64,000 nucleotides of DNA from Agrobacterium tumefaciens (GTDB lineage: Bacteria; Pseudomonadota; Alphaproteobacteria; Rhizobiales; Rhizobiaceae). The notes under the pieces were generated by a model. The model did no database searches and was not told the DNA's origin. It was given only the letters and a program-made list of their open reading frames with translations. Positions 47,413-57,298 of this stretch are shown here, in pieces (within the stretch, counting starts at the first letter, position 1; the number at the start of each line of letters is the position of its first letter). Location of the stretch: NCBI GenBank assembly GCA_017744915.1, contig JAGIAH010000018.1:23417-87416 (forward strand), written 5' to 3'. Made by a program: the position numbers and the translations under genes.

Positions 47413-49665
47413 ATGGGAAAAGATCTTGTACCTCCGTCCGGCGGAGACGATAATATTCATCCGGTCGATTTGAAGGCGGCGCTTGAAGAGCGCTACCTCG
47501 CTTACGCCTTGTCCACGATCATGCATCGTGCGCTGCCGGATGTGCGCGACGGCCTGAAGCCGGTTCACCGCCGCATCATTCACGCCATGAGCGAAATGGG
47601 CATTCGTCCCAATTCGGCCTTCAAGAAATGCGCCCGTATCGTCGGTGACGTCATCGGTAAGTTCCACCCGCATGGCGACCAGTCGGTCTATGATGCGCTG
47701 GTGCGTCTCGCACAGGATTTCTCGCAGCGTTACCCGATCGTCGACGGGCAGGGCAATTTCGGCAACATCGATGGCGACGGCGCCGCTGCCTATCGTTACA
47801 CCGAAGCGCGCATGACCGAAGTTGCGGCGTTGCTGCTGGAAGGCATCGGCGAGGATGCGGTGGATTTCCGCGCTACCTATAACGAGGAAGACGAAGAACC
47901 CGTCGTCCTGCCGGGCGCTTTCCCCAATCTGCTCGCCAATGGCGCCTCCGGCATTGCCGTCGGCATGGCGACATCGATCCCGCCGCACAACGCCCACGAA
48001 CTTTGCGACGCGGCACTTTATCTCATCAAGCATCCCGATGCGACGGTGGAAAAGCTGGTCGAGTTCATTCCCGGTCCCGACCTGCCGACCGGCGGTGTGA
48101 TCGTCGAAAGCCGCGAGAATATTCTCGATGCCTATAAGACCGGCCGCGGCGGTTTCCGCGTGCGCGCCAAATGGGAAACGGAAGATCTCGGTCGCGGCGG
48201 TTACCAGATCGTCATCACCGAAATCCCCTTCCAGGTGCAGAAATCGCGCCTGATCGAAAAGATCGCCGAGTTGCTGATCGCCCGCAAGCTGCCGCTGCTC
48301 GAAGATATTCGCGACGAATCCGCCGAGGATGTGCGCATCGTTCTGGTGCCGAAGAGCCGCACCGTCGATGCGACGCTCCTGATGGAATCGCTGTTCCGCC
48401 TGTCCGACCTCGAAAGCCGCCTGCCGCTCAACATGAACGTGCTGTCGCTCGGCAAGGTGCCGAAGGTGATGGCGCTGAACGAGGTGCTGACCGAGTGGCT
48501 GGCGCACCGCAAGGATGTGCTGGTCCGCCGTTCCCGCCATCGTCTGGCAGCCATCGACCGCAGGCTCGAGATTCTGGGCGGCCTGCTCGTCGCCTATCTC
48601 AATCTCGATGAGGTGATCCGCATCATCCGCGAGGAAGACGAGCCGAAACAGGTGATGATGGCCAAGTGGTCGCTCACCGACAATCAGGCCGAAGCCATCC
48701 TCAACATGCGGCTGCGCAATCTGCGCAAGCTCGAGGAATTCGAAATCCGCAAGGAGTTCGATGAGCTCAGCAGCGAGAAGGCCGAAATCGAAGGTCTGCT
48801 CGCCTCCGACGACAAGCAGTGGCAGACCGTCGCCTGGGAAATCGGCGAGGTCAAAAAGAAATATGCCAAGGCAACCGAGATCGGCCGCCGTCGCACCCAG
48901 TTCGCGGATGCGCCGGATGCCGATATCGAGGCCATCCAGCAGGCGATGATCGAAAAGGAACCGGTCACCATCGTCATCTCGCAGAAGGGCTGGATCCGGG
49001 CGTTGAAGGGCCACATGTCCGACACATCGGCGCTGACCTTCAAGGAAGGCGACGGCCCGAAGCTCGCTTTCCCGGCGCAGACCACCGACAAGCTCTTGCT
49101 GCTGACGACCGGCGGCAAGGCCTATACGCTCGGCGCCGACAAGCTGCCGGGCGGGCGCGGTCATGGCGAGCCGATCCGCATCATGGTCGACATGGAGAAC
49201 GATCAGGACATCCTGACCGCCTTCGTGCACGATCCGTCGCGCAAGCTGCTGCTCGTCTCCACCGCCGGCAACGGCTTCATCGTACCCGAGAGCGAAATGG
49301 TCGCGAATACCCGCAAGGGCAAGCAGATCATGAACGTCTCGATGCCGGACGAGGCGAAACTCGCCGTGCCGGTCACGGGCGACCACGTCGCCGTCGTCGG
49401 CGAAAACCGCAAGCTCTTGGCCTTCCCGCTGGCGCAGGTACCGGAAATGTCGCGCGGCAAGGGCGTGCGCCTGCAACGCTACAAGGATGGCGGCGTCGTC
49501 GATGTGAAATGTTTCGCGCTCGCCGAGGGCTTGTCATGGTCAGACACGGCCGGGCGTCTCTTCAACAAGGTGGGTGAAGAACTGCGCGAATGGCTGGCCG
49601 ACCGCGCGACGGCGGGCCGTACCGTGCCGAAGGGCTTTCCGCGCAGCGGGAAGTTTGGCGGATAA
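47413..49665 (+). CDS. parC: DNA topoisomerase IV subunit A
   Basis: ParC (750 residues) cuts and rejoins DNA to decatenate chromosomes together with ParE. The catalytic Tyr129 is in the YRYTEARM motif. The quinolone-resistance region holds [12 protein letters not shown]. The C-terminal beta-pinwheel follows from about residue 500 and has weak GyrA-box features, as expected of ParC and not GyrA. The protein starts with a short N-terminal extension. A gene for ParE is not in the window. Confidence 0.96.
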   Translation: MGKDLVPPSGGDDNIHPVDLKAALEERYLAYALSTIMHRALPDVRDGLKPVHRRIIHAMSEMGIRPNSAFKKCARIVGDVIGKFHPHGDQSVYDALVRLAQDFSQRYPIVDGQGNFGNIDGDGAAAYRYTEARMTEVAALLLEGIGEDAVDFRATYNEEDEEPVVLPGAFPNLLANGASGIAVGMATSIPPHNAHELCDAALYLIKHPDATVEKLVEFIPGPDLPTGGVIVESRENILDAYKTGRGGFRVRAKWETEDLGRGGYQIVITEIPFQVQKSRLIEKIAELLIARKLPLLEDIRDESAEDVRIVLVPKSRTVDATLLMESLFRLSDLESRLPLNMNVLSLGKVPKVMALNEVLTEWLAHRKDVLVRRSRHRLAAIDRRLEILGGLLVAYLNLDEVIRIIREEDEPKQVMMAKWSLTDNQAEAILNMRLRNLRKLEEFEIRKEFDELSSEKAEIEGLLASDDKQWQTVAWEIGEVKKKYAKATEIGRRRTQFADAPDADIEAIQQAMIEKEPVTIVISQKGWIRALKGHMSDTSALTFKEGDGPKLAFPAQTTDKLLLLTTGGKAYTLGADKLPGGRGHGEPIRIMVDMENDQDILTAFVHDPSRKLLLVSTAGNGFIVPESEMVANTRKGKQIMNVSMPDEAKLAVPVTGDHVAVVGENRKLLAFPLAQVPEMSRGKGVRLQRYKDGGVVDVKCFALAEGLSWSDTAGRLFNKVGEELREWLADRATAGRTVPKGFPRSGKFGG

Positions 49666-49674
49666 TATGTGAAT

Positions 49675-49707
49675 GACGTTCCCGGTGGCAAAGCCGGGGA
49701 CGTCTTT
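49675..49707 (+). terminator. probable terminator after parC
   Basis: GACGTTCCCGG (49,675-49,685) pairs with CCGGGGACGTC (49,694-49,704, one G-U pair) and is followed by a short T run. The stem is strong but the T run is only three bases. Confidence 0.6.
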
Positions 49708-49756
49708 CCTGCCTTACTTACAAGAGCTCAGCATTCACTGAGGCTTTGACGACAGC

Positions 49757-50515
49757 TCATTTTTCTTCCGGCACATAAACCTCCCACCCGCGCGGTGTCA
49801 GATGCTCCTGCGGGTGGTAGCGGGTCTTGTAGCCCATCTTTTCCGAACCATCGACCCAATAGCCGAGATAGACATGCGGCAGGCCGAGTGCGCGGGTGCG
49901 GGTGATGTGGTCGATGATCATGAAGGTGCCGAGCGAGCGTTTTTCGAGCTCGGGATTGAAGAAGGAATAGACCATCGACAGGCCGTCGCTCATCACGTCA
50001 CTGAGCGCCACCGCAAGAAGCTCGCCACGCTTGCTGGAATCGATGCCGGAGCCGGGTTCGCGCACGCGATATTCGATGATGCGGGTGTTCACATGTGTGT
50101 CTTCCACCATGATCGCATAATCCAGCGCCGACATGTCGGACATGCCGCCGGACTGGTGGCGGTGGTCGAGATAGCGGCGAAACAGGGCGAATTGTTCGGT
50201 GGAGGGTTCGGCGGCATGAACCGTGGCGACGACATCCCTGTTGGCGGCGAGAACACGCCGCATCGATTTCGTCGGCTGGAACTGTTCGGTGAGGATGCGC
50301 ACGGAGACGCAGGCGCGGCAGTTTTCGCAGGCCGGGCGATAGGCGATGTTCTGCGAGCGCCTGAAACCGCCCTGGGTCAGAAGATCGTTCATTTCCGAAG
50401 CGCGCGGGCCGACCAGATGGGTGAAGACCTTCCGCTCCATCTGGTTCGGCAGATAGGGGCATGTGGCCGGCGCCGTAAGATAGAATTGAGGAGAGGGCGT
50501 CGCCTGCGTGTTCAT
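49757..50515 (-). CDS. bpt: aspartate/glutamate leucyltransferase (Bpt)
   Basis: This 252-residue enzyme adds Leu from Leu-tRNA to proteins that begin with Asp or Glu, sending them into the bacterial N-end rule pathway (ClpS/ClpAP). The ATE-type N-terminal domain has the Cys-rich motif [14 protein letters not shown] and the core C-terminal part has [16 protein letters not shown] use the ATG at 50515; the GTG/ATG at 50587 would add 24 residues. The AGGAGG site sits 13 bases upstream, which is a little far. Confidence 0.93.
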   Translation of the reverse strand: MNTQATPSPQFYLTAPATCPYLPNQMERKVFTHLVGPRASEMNDLLTQGGFRRSQNIAYRPACENCRACVSVRILTEQFQPTKSMRRVLAANRDVVATVHAAEPSTEQFALFRRYLDHRHQSGGMSDMSALDYAIMVEDTHVNTRIIEYRVREPGSGIDSSKRGELLAVALSDVMSDGLSMVYSFFNPELEKRSLGTFMIIDHITRTRALGLPHVYLGYWVDGSEKMGYKTRYHPQEHLTPRGWEVYVPEEK

Positions 50516-50691
50516 CGAACCGTGATCGCCTCCTGCGTCTGTTATAAAGCGCGCCGCAATTTCACGGGGCTGGCGGCGGCGCTTCAAGCGACATGCATAA
50601 TGTCACAGAATGGCAAAATGCCGGAAAACGTCAATGCGAGATGCGGCATTTGCCGGGTTTGCAAGCCACGTTTTCGCAGCTTTCGGCAATA

Positions 50692-51150
50692 TCAGCGCGT
50701 TCTGACGATGACGGTGCCAAGCAGGAAGTCGTGAACGAGGCGCGAGCGCTCGGTAAACAGGCCTGCAAGCAGAATCAGCGGCGTCAAAACCGAGTTGATG
50801 ACCCAGAAAAGCACGATGTGCACGGTCGACAGCAGGAAATCGATTCGCTGCCCATCCATGCGCGCCATCGCAATCCCCATCGCCCGCATGCCGGGGGTGG
50901 CCTGTGACGGGCCGCCGAGCGTCATGCCGAAATAGAGCACCGCAACGATGACGAACAGCGCCGGGAAGAGGAACCAGCCAAGGCCGAAGGTAATCACGCC
51001 GAGAAAAAATACGATGACCGCGGCCGGGATGCACAGAAGCAGAACGATCGCATAGTCGATCAGGAACGCAAAAACCCGCCGGCTCAGGACGCCGCTATAG
51101 GCGCGCCAGTCATCCGGTGCGGCATAGGTGGGGTTCTGTTCGAGGCTCAT
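50692..51150 (-). CDS. RDD family membrane protein
   Basis: This 152-residue protein has the RDD domain: an Arg-rich start (LSRRVFAFLIDY, with the family's Arg-Asp pattern), three or four membrane helices and a late DFLLGTVIVR motif. Members are thought to be sodium/proton antiporters or accessory membrane proteins. RDD next to bpt and hemB is a conserved neighbourhood in rhizobia. The substrate is unknown. Confidence 0.87.
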   Translation of the reverse strand: MSLEQNPTYAAPDDWRAYSGVLSRRVFAFLIDYAIVLLLCIPAAVIVFFLGVITFGLGWFLFPALFVIVAVLYFGMTLGGPSQATPGMRAMGIAMARMDGQRIDFLLSTVHIVLFWVINSVLTPLILLAGLFTERSRLVHDFLLGTVIVRTR

Positions 51151-51247
51151 CGGTCGTTTTCTCCTGAAAGGATCTGACAGCTCGGCATGAATGCCGTGTC
51201 AGCAGACAATATGGGAAGAAAACGACCGAATACAATAAGCGTTGACC

Positions 51248-52261
51248 TCAGCCCTTCGCCAGTTTGCGCGCGGCCTCGATGGCGAAATAGGTGAGAATGC
51301 CATCGCAACCGGCACGCTTGAAACAGAGAAGCGTTTCCATCATCACGCGCTCACCGTCGATCCAGCCATTCATGGCCGCAGCCTTGATCTGGGTATATTC
51401 GCCGGAGACCTGATAGGCGAAAGTCGGCAGTCCGAAATTTTCCTTCAGCCGCCAGCAGATATCGAGATAGGGCAGGCCGGGCTTGACCATCAGCATATCG
51501 GCGCCTTCCTCCACGTCGAGTGCTGCGTCGCGGATCGCCTCCATGCCGTTGGCGGGGCTGATGTAATAGCTGTTCTTGTCGCCCTTCAGCAGGCCGGCGG
51601 TGGAAATCGCCTCACGATAGGGGCCGTAATAGCCGGAAGAGAATTTCGTCGCATAGGACATGATGCCGACATTCTGGTGCCCGGCCGCGTCAAGACCGCG
51701 ACGGATGGCGCCGATACGGCCGTCCATCATTTCCGACGGAGAGATAATGTCCGAGCCGGCCTCGGCCTGCAGGATTGCAGCCTTGACGACCTGTTCCACC
51801 GTCTCGTCATTGACGATCTCGTCACCGCGCAGAATGCCGTCATGCCCGTGACTGGTGAAGGGGTCGAGCGCGACATCGGTGATCATGCCGATATTAGGAA
51901 CGGCTTTTTTGACCGCAATCGTCGCCTGATTGATGAGATTGTTGGCCTCGAGCGCGTTCGAGCCGGTTTCATCGCGCAGCTCCATCTCGATATTCGGAAA
52001 GGTCGCGATTGCCGGAATGCCTAGATCGGCGGCTTCCTTTGCCGCTTCCACCAGCCGGTCGACGCTCATGCGGTTGACGCCGGGCATGGCGGGAATGGGC
52101 TCGACAATATTGCTGCCCGGCACGATGAAGACCGGCCAGATGAGATCGTCAACGGTCAGGCGATTTTCCTGAACCAGACGGCGCGTCCAATCCGCCTTGC
52201 GATTGCGCCGCATGCGGCGATGGCCGGTGATCTCGTCGACCAGGTGCGTTTTGTCCTGCAT
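51248..52261 (-). CDS. hemB: porphobilinogen synthase (delta-aminolevulinate dehydratase)
   Basis: HemB (337 residues) joins two 5-aminolevulinate molecules in tetrapyrrole synthesis. The active-site Lys residues are in YATKFSSGYYGPYREA and in MLMVKPGLPYLD. At the metal site the segment DVALDPFTSHGHDG has no Cys triad, so this is the magnesium-dependent type usual in rhizobia. The ATG at 52261 is preceded by a GAAGGAC site; a start at 52330 adds unrelated residues. Confidence 0.97.
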   Translation of the reverse strand: MQDKTHLVDEITGHRRMRRNRKADWTRRLVQENRLTVDDLIWPVFIVPGSNIVEPIPAMPGVNRMSVDRLVEAAKEAADLGIPAIATFPNIEMELRDETGSNALEANNLINQATIAVKKAVPNIGMITDVALDPFTSHGHDGILRGDEIVNDETVEQVVKAAILQAEAGSDIISPSEMMDGRIGAIRRGLDAAGHQNVGIMSYATKFSSGYYGPYREAISTAGLLKGDKNSYYISPANGMEAIRDAALDVEEGADMLMVKPGLPYLDICWRLKENFGLPTFAYQVSGEYTQIKAAAMNGWIDGERVMMETLLCFKRAGCDGILTYFAIEAARKLAKG

Positions 52262-52435
52262 GTCAGAATGTCCTTCGGTCAAATTTCGAAAGCTGCATAG
52301 CATGAAGCGTTGCCCATGCGAATGCGACAATCTTCCCTCATTGACGTACCGCGTGGGCGATCATGCTTTGACAAGGCAGGCGGCTGAATTCAATATGGAC
52401 TGGTCGCCCGCCCATCGAGACCGTATCTTCCGGCC

Positions 52436-52873
52436 ATGGAACCTGATTCTCAACCTCTGCCGAAGCGTCCGCTTGCCGAAATTCTCTTTCTGGTCTTCAT
52501 GAGACTGGTCGCGGTTTCCTGTTTCTGGTTCGGCCTGCAATATTGGGCGATGCTGACGGGTTATTCGCTTGGCGGCCATGGGCGCTTCGATATGCTGAAC
52601 CTGCCCTGGCGCGTGGCGGGCAGCGCACTGGCGGTTATTTTCCCGGTCGCGGCGCTCGGACTCTGGCTCGGTGCCTCCTGGGGTGCGGTCATGTGGGTCA
52701 TGGGCGCGGGCGCGCAGATCGCCATGTATAAGGTTTGGCCGCATATCTTCGGCGCCAACACGCTGGTTCCCGTCATGCACGGTCTCGTGGCAACCATTTA
52801 TATACTATTCCTGGTCGCTTTCTGGCTGGATCAGCGCCAGAATGAAGAACGCGCAAGAATTGATTTACCATAA
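52436..52873 (+). CDS. small membrane protein (DUF6163-like)
   Basis: This 145-residue protein has four hydrophobic helices and short hydrophilic ends. I recognise it as the conserved membrane protein found beside ldtR in Rhizobiales (DUF6163), but its function is unknown. It is divergent from hemB and upstream of ldtR on the same strand, with a 231-base gap. An envelope role linked to LdtR/LdtP is only a guess from the neighbourhood. Confidence 0.75.
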   Translation: MEPDSQPLPKRPLAEILFLVFMRLVAVSCFWFGLQYWAMLTGYSLGGHGRFDMLNLPWRVAGSALAVIFPVAALGLWLGASWGAVMWVMGAGAQIAMYKVWPHIFGANTLVPVMHGLVATIYILFLVAFWLDQRQNEERARIDLP

Positions 52874-52994
52874 GAATAAAGCAATTCGGCCTGTTTTCGG
52901 GCCTGTTTTCATTGTTAAGTCATTGATTTATAATGGTCTGTATATGGCCATTCCCGCTTCGCCACAAGTTGGGCCCTCTGGGGAAAATGCAGGT

Positions 52995-53050
52995 AAGCAT
53001 TTGTTAATCGTAGCTTTTAAGTAGAATTTTATGCGCATTGATTAGGTTCT
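52995..53050 (+). promoter_or_regulatory. candidate LdtR operator upstream of ldtR
   Basis: TTTGTTAATC (53,000-53,009) and ATTGATTAGG (53,037-53,046) occur upstream of ldtR. Both blocks recur, closer together, upstream of ldtP (53,928-53,950). Shared sequence in front of a MarR regulator and its neighbour suggests a common operator. Binding is not shown. Confidence 0.45.
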
Positions 53051-53104
53051 CACTCAAGGCGGGAGACAAACAAACACACCGCCAAACAAAACAGTGAGGC
53101 AGTC

Positions 53105-53617
53105 ATGATCAATAGCAAAGTTAAGCCCCAGGCCGTTGTTGCCGATGCACATGAAGATACCATCCGCTCGCTCTACATGGAGTCGCTGCACCTGGTGGAA
53201 CGTCTCCACCGCCGCCTCCTCGATGTCATCAAGGATGAGTTCGACCGTCAGGGTCGCGATGACGTCAACGCCGTTCAGGCCCTGCTGCTGTTCAACATCG
53301 GCAATTCCGAACTGACGGCCGGCGAGCTTCGTTCGCGTGGTTATTACCTCGGCTCGAACGTCTCCTACAACGTCAAGAAGCTGGTCGACCTCGGTCTCAT
53401 CAACCACCAGCGCTCGCGTGTCGACCGTCGCTCGGTCCGCATCAGCCTGACGGAAAAGGGCCAGGAAATCGCCGAAACGGTTGCCCGCCTTTATGAGCGC
53501 CACGTCGGTTCGATCGAAAAGGTCGGCGGCATCGGCACCGGCGAGTTCTCCGAAATGAACAAGCTGCTGCAGCGCCTCGATCGCTTCTGGAACGACTCGA
53601 TCGCTTACCGCCTGTAA
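53105..53617 (+). CDS. ldtR: MarR family transcriptional regulator LdtR
   Basis: This 170-residue winged-helix regulator fits LdtR, known from Liberibacter and Sinorhizobium as a regulator of an L,D-transpeptidase and of stress tolerance. The helix-turn-helix region around TAGELRSRGYYLGSNVSYNVKKLVD and the wing with RSRVDRRSVRISLTEKG are the clearest parts. The extended N-terminal helix (about 40 residues) makes the dimer interface. Its presumed target, ldtP, lies 372 bases downstream. Confidence 0.9.
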   Translation: MINSKVKPQAVVADAHEDTIRSLYMESLHLVERLHRRLLDVIKDEFDRQGRDDVNAVQALLLFNIGNSELTAGELRSRGYYLGSNVSYNVKKLVDLGLINHQRSRVDRRSVRISLTEKGQEIAETVARLYERHVGSIEKVGGIGTGEFSEMNKLLQRLDRFWNDSIAYRL

Positions 53618-53989
53618 TACCGCGACGGTTTCACTGTTTAAGCCGGGGGCATTCTTTGCTCCCGGCTTGCGGATTCCACACCCTGCCGCCACGCATTTTT
53701 GCCTGTCAAGTCCGACCATCCGCCAGGCCTTCGCCCTGTTTTTCAGGGGAACACAGCTTCGTGAGAAGAGGGCCGTGACACGAATCGGCCATATTGATAT
53801 GGGACGCGCAAGTCTAAGGAGCCGGCTGTTCCTCCTGTTGTTGCGGCAAGTGCCGATTGTACTGCCAGACACCAGCGCCCTGATCATGCGTATCGGGTAA
53901 TACCGGCCGGCAGACACGTTGTACGTGTTTGTTAATCATATTGATTTAGGCATTGTTCAGAATGCCGAAGAGAGTGGCTGGTAGGTAGA
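53618..53989 (+). other. ldtR-ldtP intergenic region
   Basis: This 372-base gap starts with a hairpin (AAGCCGGG 53,640-53,647 with CCCGGCTT 53,661-53,668) that may end ldtR transcription, though no T run follows. The right end holds the ldtP promoter region with TTTGTTAATC and ATTGATTTAGG at 53,928-53,950; inside it AATCA and TGATT arms face each other across three bases (53,934-53,946). An open frame at 53,667-53,900 has no ribosome binding site and is not called. Confidence 0.55.
53928..53950 (+). promoter_or_regulatory. candidate LdtR operator upstream of ldtP
   Basis: A 23-base block contains TTTGTTAATC followed directly by an AATCA-TAT-TGATT imperfect dyad. Both parts recur upstream of ldtR. 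Placement 40-60 bases before the ldtP start fits a promoter-overlapping MarR site (inference). Confidence 0.45.
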
Positions 53990-55321
53990 ATGACAAAGAA
54001 ATCCGTTTCCGATTCCGTATCGCGCCGCGCGCTTCTGCGTTCGGCCGTTTCCGTTGGTGCAGCAGCACTTGCCGCGCCGGCCTTTGCGCAGAACGCGCTC
54101 AACGATCTCATGGGCTCTTCGCGCCGAGGCAACTGGGATGACCAGTTCGACGCGAATACCTCGCGTTCGGCCGTGGGCGTCGTTTCCAACAATCCGGTTC
54201 TCGGACGGGAAGCCCCTGTCTACATGCAGCAGGCGATCATGCAATATCAGCAGATCGTTCAGAATGGCGGCTGGCCGGAAGTGCCCACGTCCCAGCAGCG
54301 TCTGCAGATCGGCGTCTCCGATCCTTCCGTTCAGGCGCTGCGTCAGCGACTGATGGTATCGGGCGACCTGCCGCGCGAAGCCGGCATTTCCAGCGCCTTC
54401 GATTCCTATGTCGATGGCGCGCTGAAGCGTTTCCAGGCCCGCCATGGCCTTCCGGCGGACGGCGTCAGCGGCGAATACACCACGAAGGCACTCAATGTTT
54501 CCGCGCAGATCCGTCTGGCGCAGCTGCAGACCAACCTCGTGCGCATCCAGTCCATGTCCGGTGATCTCGGCCAGCGTCACCTGATGGTGAATATCCCGGC
54601 TGCCGCCATCGAAGCCGTTGAAAATGAACGTGTCGTGCTGCGCAACACCGCCGTTGTCGGCCGCGCCAGCCGCCCGACCCATGTGATCAATTCCAAGATT
54701 TACGAGGTCATCCTCAATCCTTACTGGACCGCGCCGCGCTCGATCGTCGAAAAGGACATCGTGCCGCTGATGCAGAAGGACCCGACCTATCTGGAGCGGA
54801 ACAACATCCGCCTCATCGACGGCAAGGGACAGGAAGTCTCGCCGACCGCGGTTGACTGGTTCGCCCCGAAGGCCCCGAACCTGATGTTCCGTCAGGATCC
54901 CGGCAAGATCAACGCCATGTCCTCGACGAAGATCAACTTCCACAATCCGAACAACGAATATATGCACGATACGCCGCAGCAGGGCCTGTTCAACAAGCTG
55001 ATGCGTTTCGAATCCTCCGGCTGCGTGCGCGTGCAGAACGTTCGCGACCTGACGAGCTGGCTGCTGCGCGACACGCCCGGCTGGTCGCGTCAGGAAATGG
55101 AACGCGTCATCGCCACCCGGGTTAACACGCCGATCAAGCTGGCGCAGGAAGTTCCTGTCTATTTCGTCTACATCACCGCATGGTCGGCGAAGGACGGCGT
55201 GGTTCAGTTCCGCGACGATATCTACGGCAAGGACGGCAATGCCGAACTGGCGCTCAACACCACGAGCGGCATGGAGCAGCCGGCCGGTGCGGTGGACGAC
55301 GATCTGCTGCCGCGCAACTGA
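53990..55321 (+). CDS. ldtP: exported L,D-transpeptidase LdtP
   Basis: This 443-residue enzyme makes 3-3 cross-links in peptidoglycan or attaches proteins to it. The N-terminus has a twin-arginine motif (SRRALLRS) followed by a hydrophobic stretch and an AFA cleavage site near residue 34, so Tat export is possible. A peptidoglycan-binding-1 domain is near residues 110-170 and the YkuD domain follows, with His326 and the catalytic Cys345 in the SSGCVRV motif. In relatives LdtR activates or represses this gene. It ends at a clear terminator. Confidence 0.93.
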   Translation: MTKKSVSDSVSRRALLRSAVSVGAAALAAPAFAQNALNDLMGSSRRGNWDDQFDANTSRSAVGVVSNNPVLGREAPVYMQQAIMQYQQIVQNGGWPEVPTSQQRLQIGVSDPSVQALRQRLMVSGDLPREAGISSAFDSYVDGALKRFQARHGLPADGVSGEYTTKALNVSAQIRLAQLQTNLVRIQSMSGDLGQRHLMVNIPAAAIEAVENERVVLRNTAVVGRASRPTHVINSKIYEVILNPYWTAPRSIVEKDIVPLMQKDPTYLERNNIRLIDGKGQEVSPTAVDWFAPKAPNLMFRQDPGKINAMSSTKINFHNPNNEYMHDTPQQGLFNKLMRFESSGCVRVQNVRDLTSWLLRDTPGWSRQEMERVIATRVNTPIKLAQEVPVYFVYITAWSAKDGVVQFRDDIYGKDGNAELALNTTSGMEQPAGAVDDDLLPRN

Positions 55322-55350
55322 TCGGTCTTCCAGAATTTTCGATAAAGAGA

Positions 55351-55377
55351 GCCGCGCCATCCTGGTGCGGCTTTTTT
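55351..55377 (+). terminator. intrinsic terminator after ldtP
   Basis: GCCGCGCC (55,351-55,358) pairs with GGTGCGGC (55,364-55,371, one G-U pair) around a five-base loop and is followed by six T. Confidence 0.88.
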
Positions 55378-55513
55378 CTTTGTCGATCATAAAAACAACT
55401 GTCGTTTTTTGTCGCAACGTCGCAGTTTGACGGGCAAATCTCGCTGCCCGTATTGCTCTTGTCGGGGCAGGGCGCTAAGACGCCATCGCATTACTGTTTC
55501 AGGAGCCTTCACC

Positions 55514-56803
55514 ATGTCGAACACAGATGCTTTCTTCTCCCGTCCGCTTGCCGAAGTCGATCCGGATATTTTCGGCGCGATCGAGAAGGAACTGGGTCGC
55601 CAGCGCCACGAGATCGAACTGATCGCCTCGGAAAACATCGTTTCCCGCGCCGTGCTCGAAGCGCAGGGTTCGATCATGACCAACAAATATGCGGAAGGTT
55701 ATCCGGGCAAGCGTTATTACGGCGGCTGCCAGTTCGTCGATATCGCTGAAGAGCTCGCCATCGAGCGCGCCAAGAAGCTGTTCGGCGTCAACTTCGCAAA
55801 CGTCCAGCCGAACTCCGGTTCGCAGATGAACCAGGCCGTGTTCCTCGCGCTTCTGCAGCCGGGCGATACCTTCATGGGTCTCGACCTGAACTCGGGCGGT
55901 CACCTGACGCATGGTTCGCCGGTCAACATGTCCGGCAAGTGGTTCAATGTCGTGTCCTACGGCGTGCGTGAAGGCGACAACCTTCTCGACATGGACGAAG
56001 TGGAGCGCAAGGCCAAGGAACACAAGCCGAAGCTCATTCTCGCCGGCGGCACCGCCTATTCGCGCGTCTGGGACTGGAAGCGTTTCCGTGAGATCGCCGA
56101 TGAAGTCGGCGCTTACCTGATGGTCGATATGGCCCACATTGCCGGTCTCGTCGCCGGTGGCCAGCATCCGTCGCCGTTCCCGCATTGCCACGTCGCAACG
56201 ACGACCACGCAAAAGTCTCTGCGCGGCCCGCGTGGTGGCATGATCCTCACCAATGACGAGGATCTGGCCAAGAAGTTCAATTCGGCCGTATTCCCCGGCC
56301 TGCAGGGCGGCCCGCTGATGCATGTCATCGCCGCCAAGGCCGTCGCCTTCGGTGAAGCGTTGCAGCCGGAATTCAAGGATTATGCCGCACAGGTCGTGAA
56401 GAACGCCAAGGCGCTGGCCGAAACCCTGATCGAAGGCGGTCTGGATGTCGTTTCCGGCGGCACCGACAACCACCTGATGCTGGTTGACCTTCGCAAGAAG
56501 AACGCGACTGGCAAGCGTGCGGAAGCAGCCCTCGGACGCGCCTACATCACCTGCAACAAGAACGGCATTCCTTTCGACCCGGAAAAGCCCTTCGTCACCT
56601 CTGGCGTCCGTCTCGGCACGCCGGCCGGCACGACGCGCGGTTTCAAGGAAGCGGAATTCCGCGAAATCGGCAAGCTGATCGTCGAGGTTCTCGACGGCCT
56701 GAAGGTTGCCAATTCGGATGAAGGCAATGCCTCCGTCGAAGCTGCGGTGCGTGAAAAGGTCGTCGGCCTGACCGATCGTTTCCCGATGTACCCGTACATG
56801 TAA
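55514..56803 (+). CDS. glyA: serine hydroxymethyltransferase
   Basis: GlyA (429 residues) interconverts serine and glycine while loading tetrahydrofolate with a one-carbon unit. The PLP-binding Lys234 is in the [14 protein letters not shown] motif and the N-terminal [11 protein letters not shown] and [17 protein letters not shown] motifs are standard. The start at 55514 has AGGAG nine bases upstream. It leads the glyA-nrdR-ribD-ribE block typical of alphaproteobacteria, thirteen bases before nrdR. Confidence 0.98.
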   Translation: MSNTDAFFSRPLAEVDPDIFGAIEKELGRQRHEIELIASENIVSRAVLEAQGSIMTNKYAEGYPGKRYYGGCQFVDIAEELAIERAKKLFGVNFANVQPNSGSQMNQAVFLALLQPGDTFMGLDLNSGGHLTHGSPVNMSGKWFNVVSYGVREGDNLLDMDEVERKAKEHKPKLILAGGTAYSRVWDWKRFREIADEVGAYLMVDMAHIAGLVAGGQHPSPFPHCHVATTTTQKSLRGPRGGMILTNDEDLAKKFNSAVFPGLQGGPLMHVIAAKAVAFGEALQPEFKDYAAQVVKNAKALAETLIEGGLDVVSGGTDNHLMLVDLRKKNATGKRAEAALGRAYITCNKNGIPFDPEKPFVTSGVRLGTPAGTTRGFKEAEFREIGKLIVEVLDGLKVANSDEGNASVEAAVREKVVGLTDRFPMYPYM

Positions 56804-56816
56804 GGAAAAGAAGACG

Positions 56817-57296
56817 ATGCGCTGCCCATTTTGCGGTTCCGAAGACACACAGGTCAAGGACTCGCGTCCGGCGGAGGACAACACCTCCATCCGTCGGCGG
56901 CGCATCTGCCCGGATTGCGGCGGCCGCTTTACGACCTATGAGCGCGTGCAACTGCGCGAGCTGATGGTCATCAAGAAAAGCGGCCGCAAGCTGCCCTTCG
57001 ACCGCGAAAAGCTGGTGCGTTCCTTCGAGATCGCGCTACGCAAGCGCCCGGTCGATCGTGACCGGATCGAGCGTGCCGTGTCCGGCATCGCCCGCCGCCT
57101 GGAAAGTTCGGGCGAGACGGAAATCCCTTCGGAAGAAATTGGCCTGCAGGTTCTGGAAGCGCTGAAGAGCCTCGATGACGTGGCCTTCGTGCGTTATGCC
57201 TCGGTCTATCGCGATTTCAGCCATGCCGAGGATTTCGAGAACGTCATTGCCGAAATCAACGCCAAGATCGCCCGTGATACAGATGGTGGAGCATAG
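56817..57296 (+). CDS. nrdR: transcriptional repressor NrdR
   Basis: NrdR (159 residues) represses ribonucleotide reductase genes when bound to dATP. It has a zinc ribbon with Cys3, Cys6, Cys31 and Cys34 followed by a basic patch, and an ATP-cone domain (from about [16 protein letters not shown] to [11 protein letters not shown]). Length and motifs are exact for the family. NrdR boxes (its targets) are expected upstream of nrd genes, none of which is in this window. Confidence 0.98.
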   Translation: MRCPFCGSEDTQVKDSRPAEDNTSIRRRRICPDCGGRFTTYERVQLRELMVIKKSGRKLPFDREKLVRSFEIALRKRPVDRDRIERAVSGIARRLESSGETEIPSEEIGLQVLEALKSLDDVAFVRYASVYRDFSHAEDFENVIAEINAKIARDTDGGA

Positions 57297-57298
57297 AT

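Noticed and set aside
53667..53900. 77-codon open frame between ldtR and ldtP
   Set aside because: No ribosome binding site, no domain, and it lies over a hairpin and promoter region; intergenic DNA is the simpler reading.
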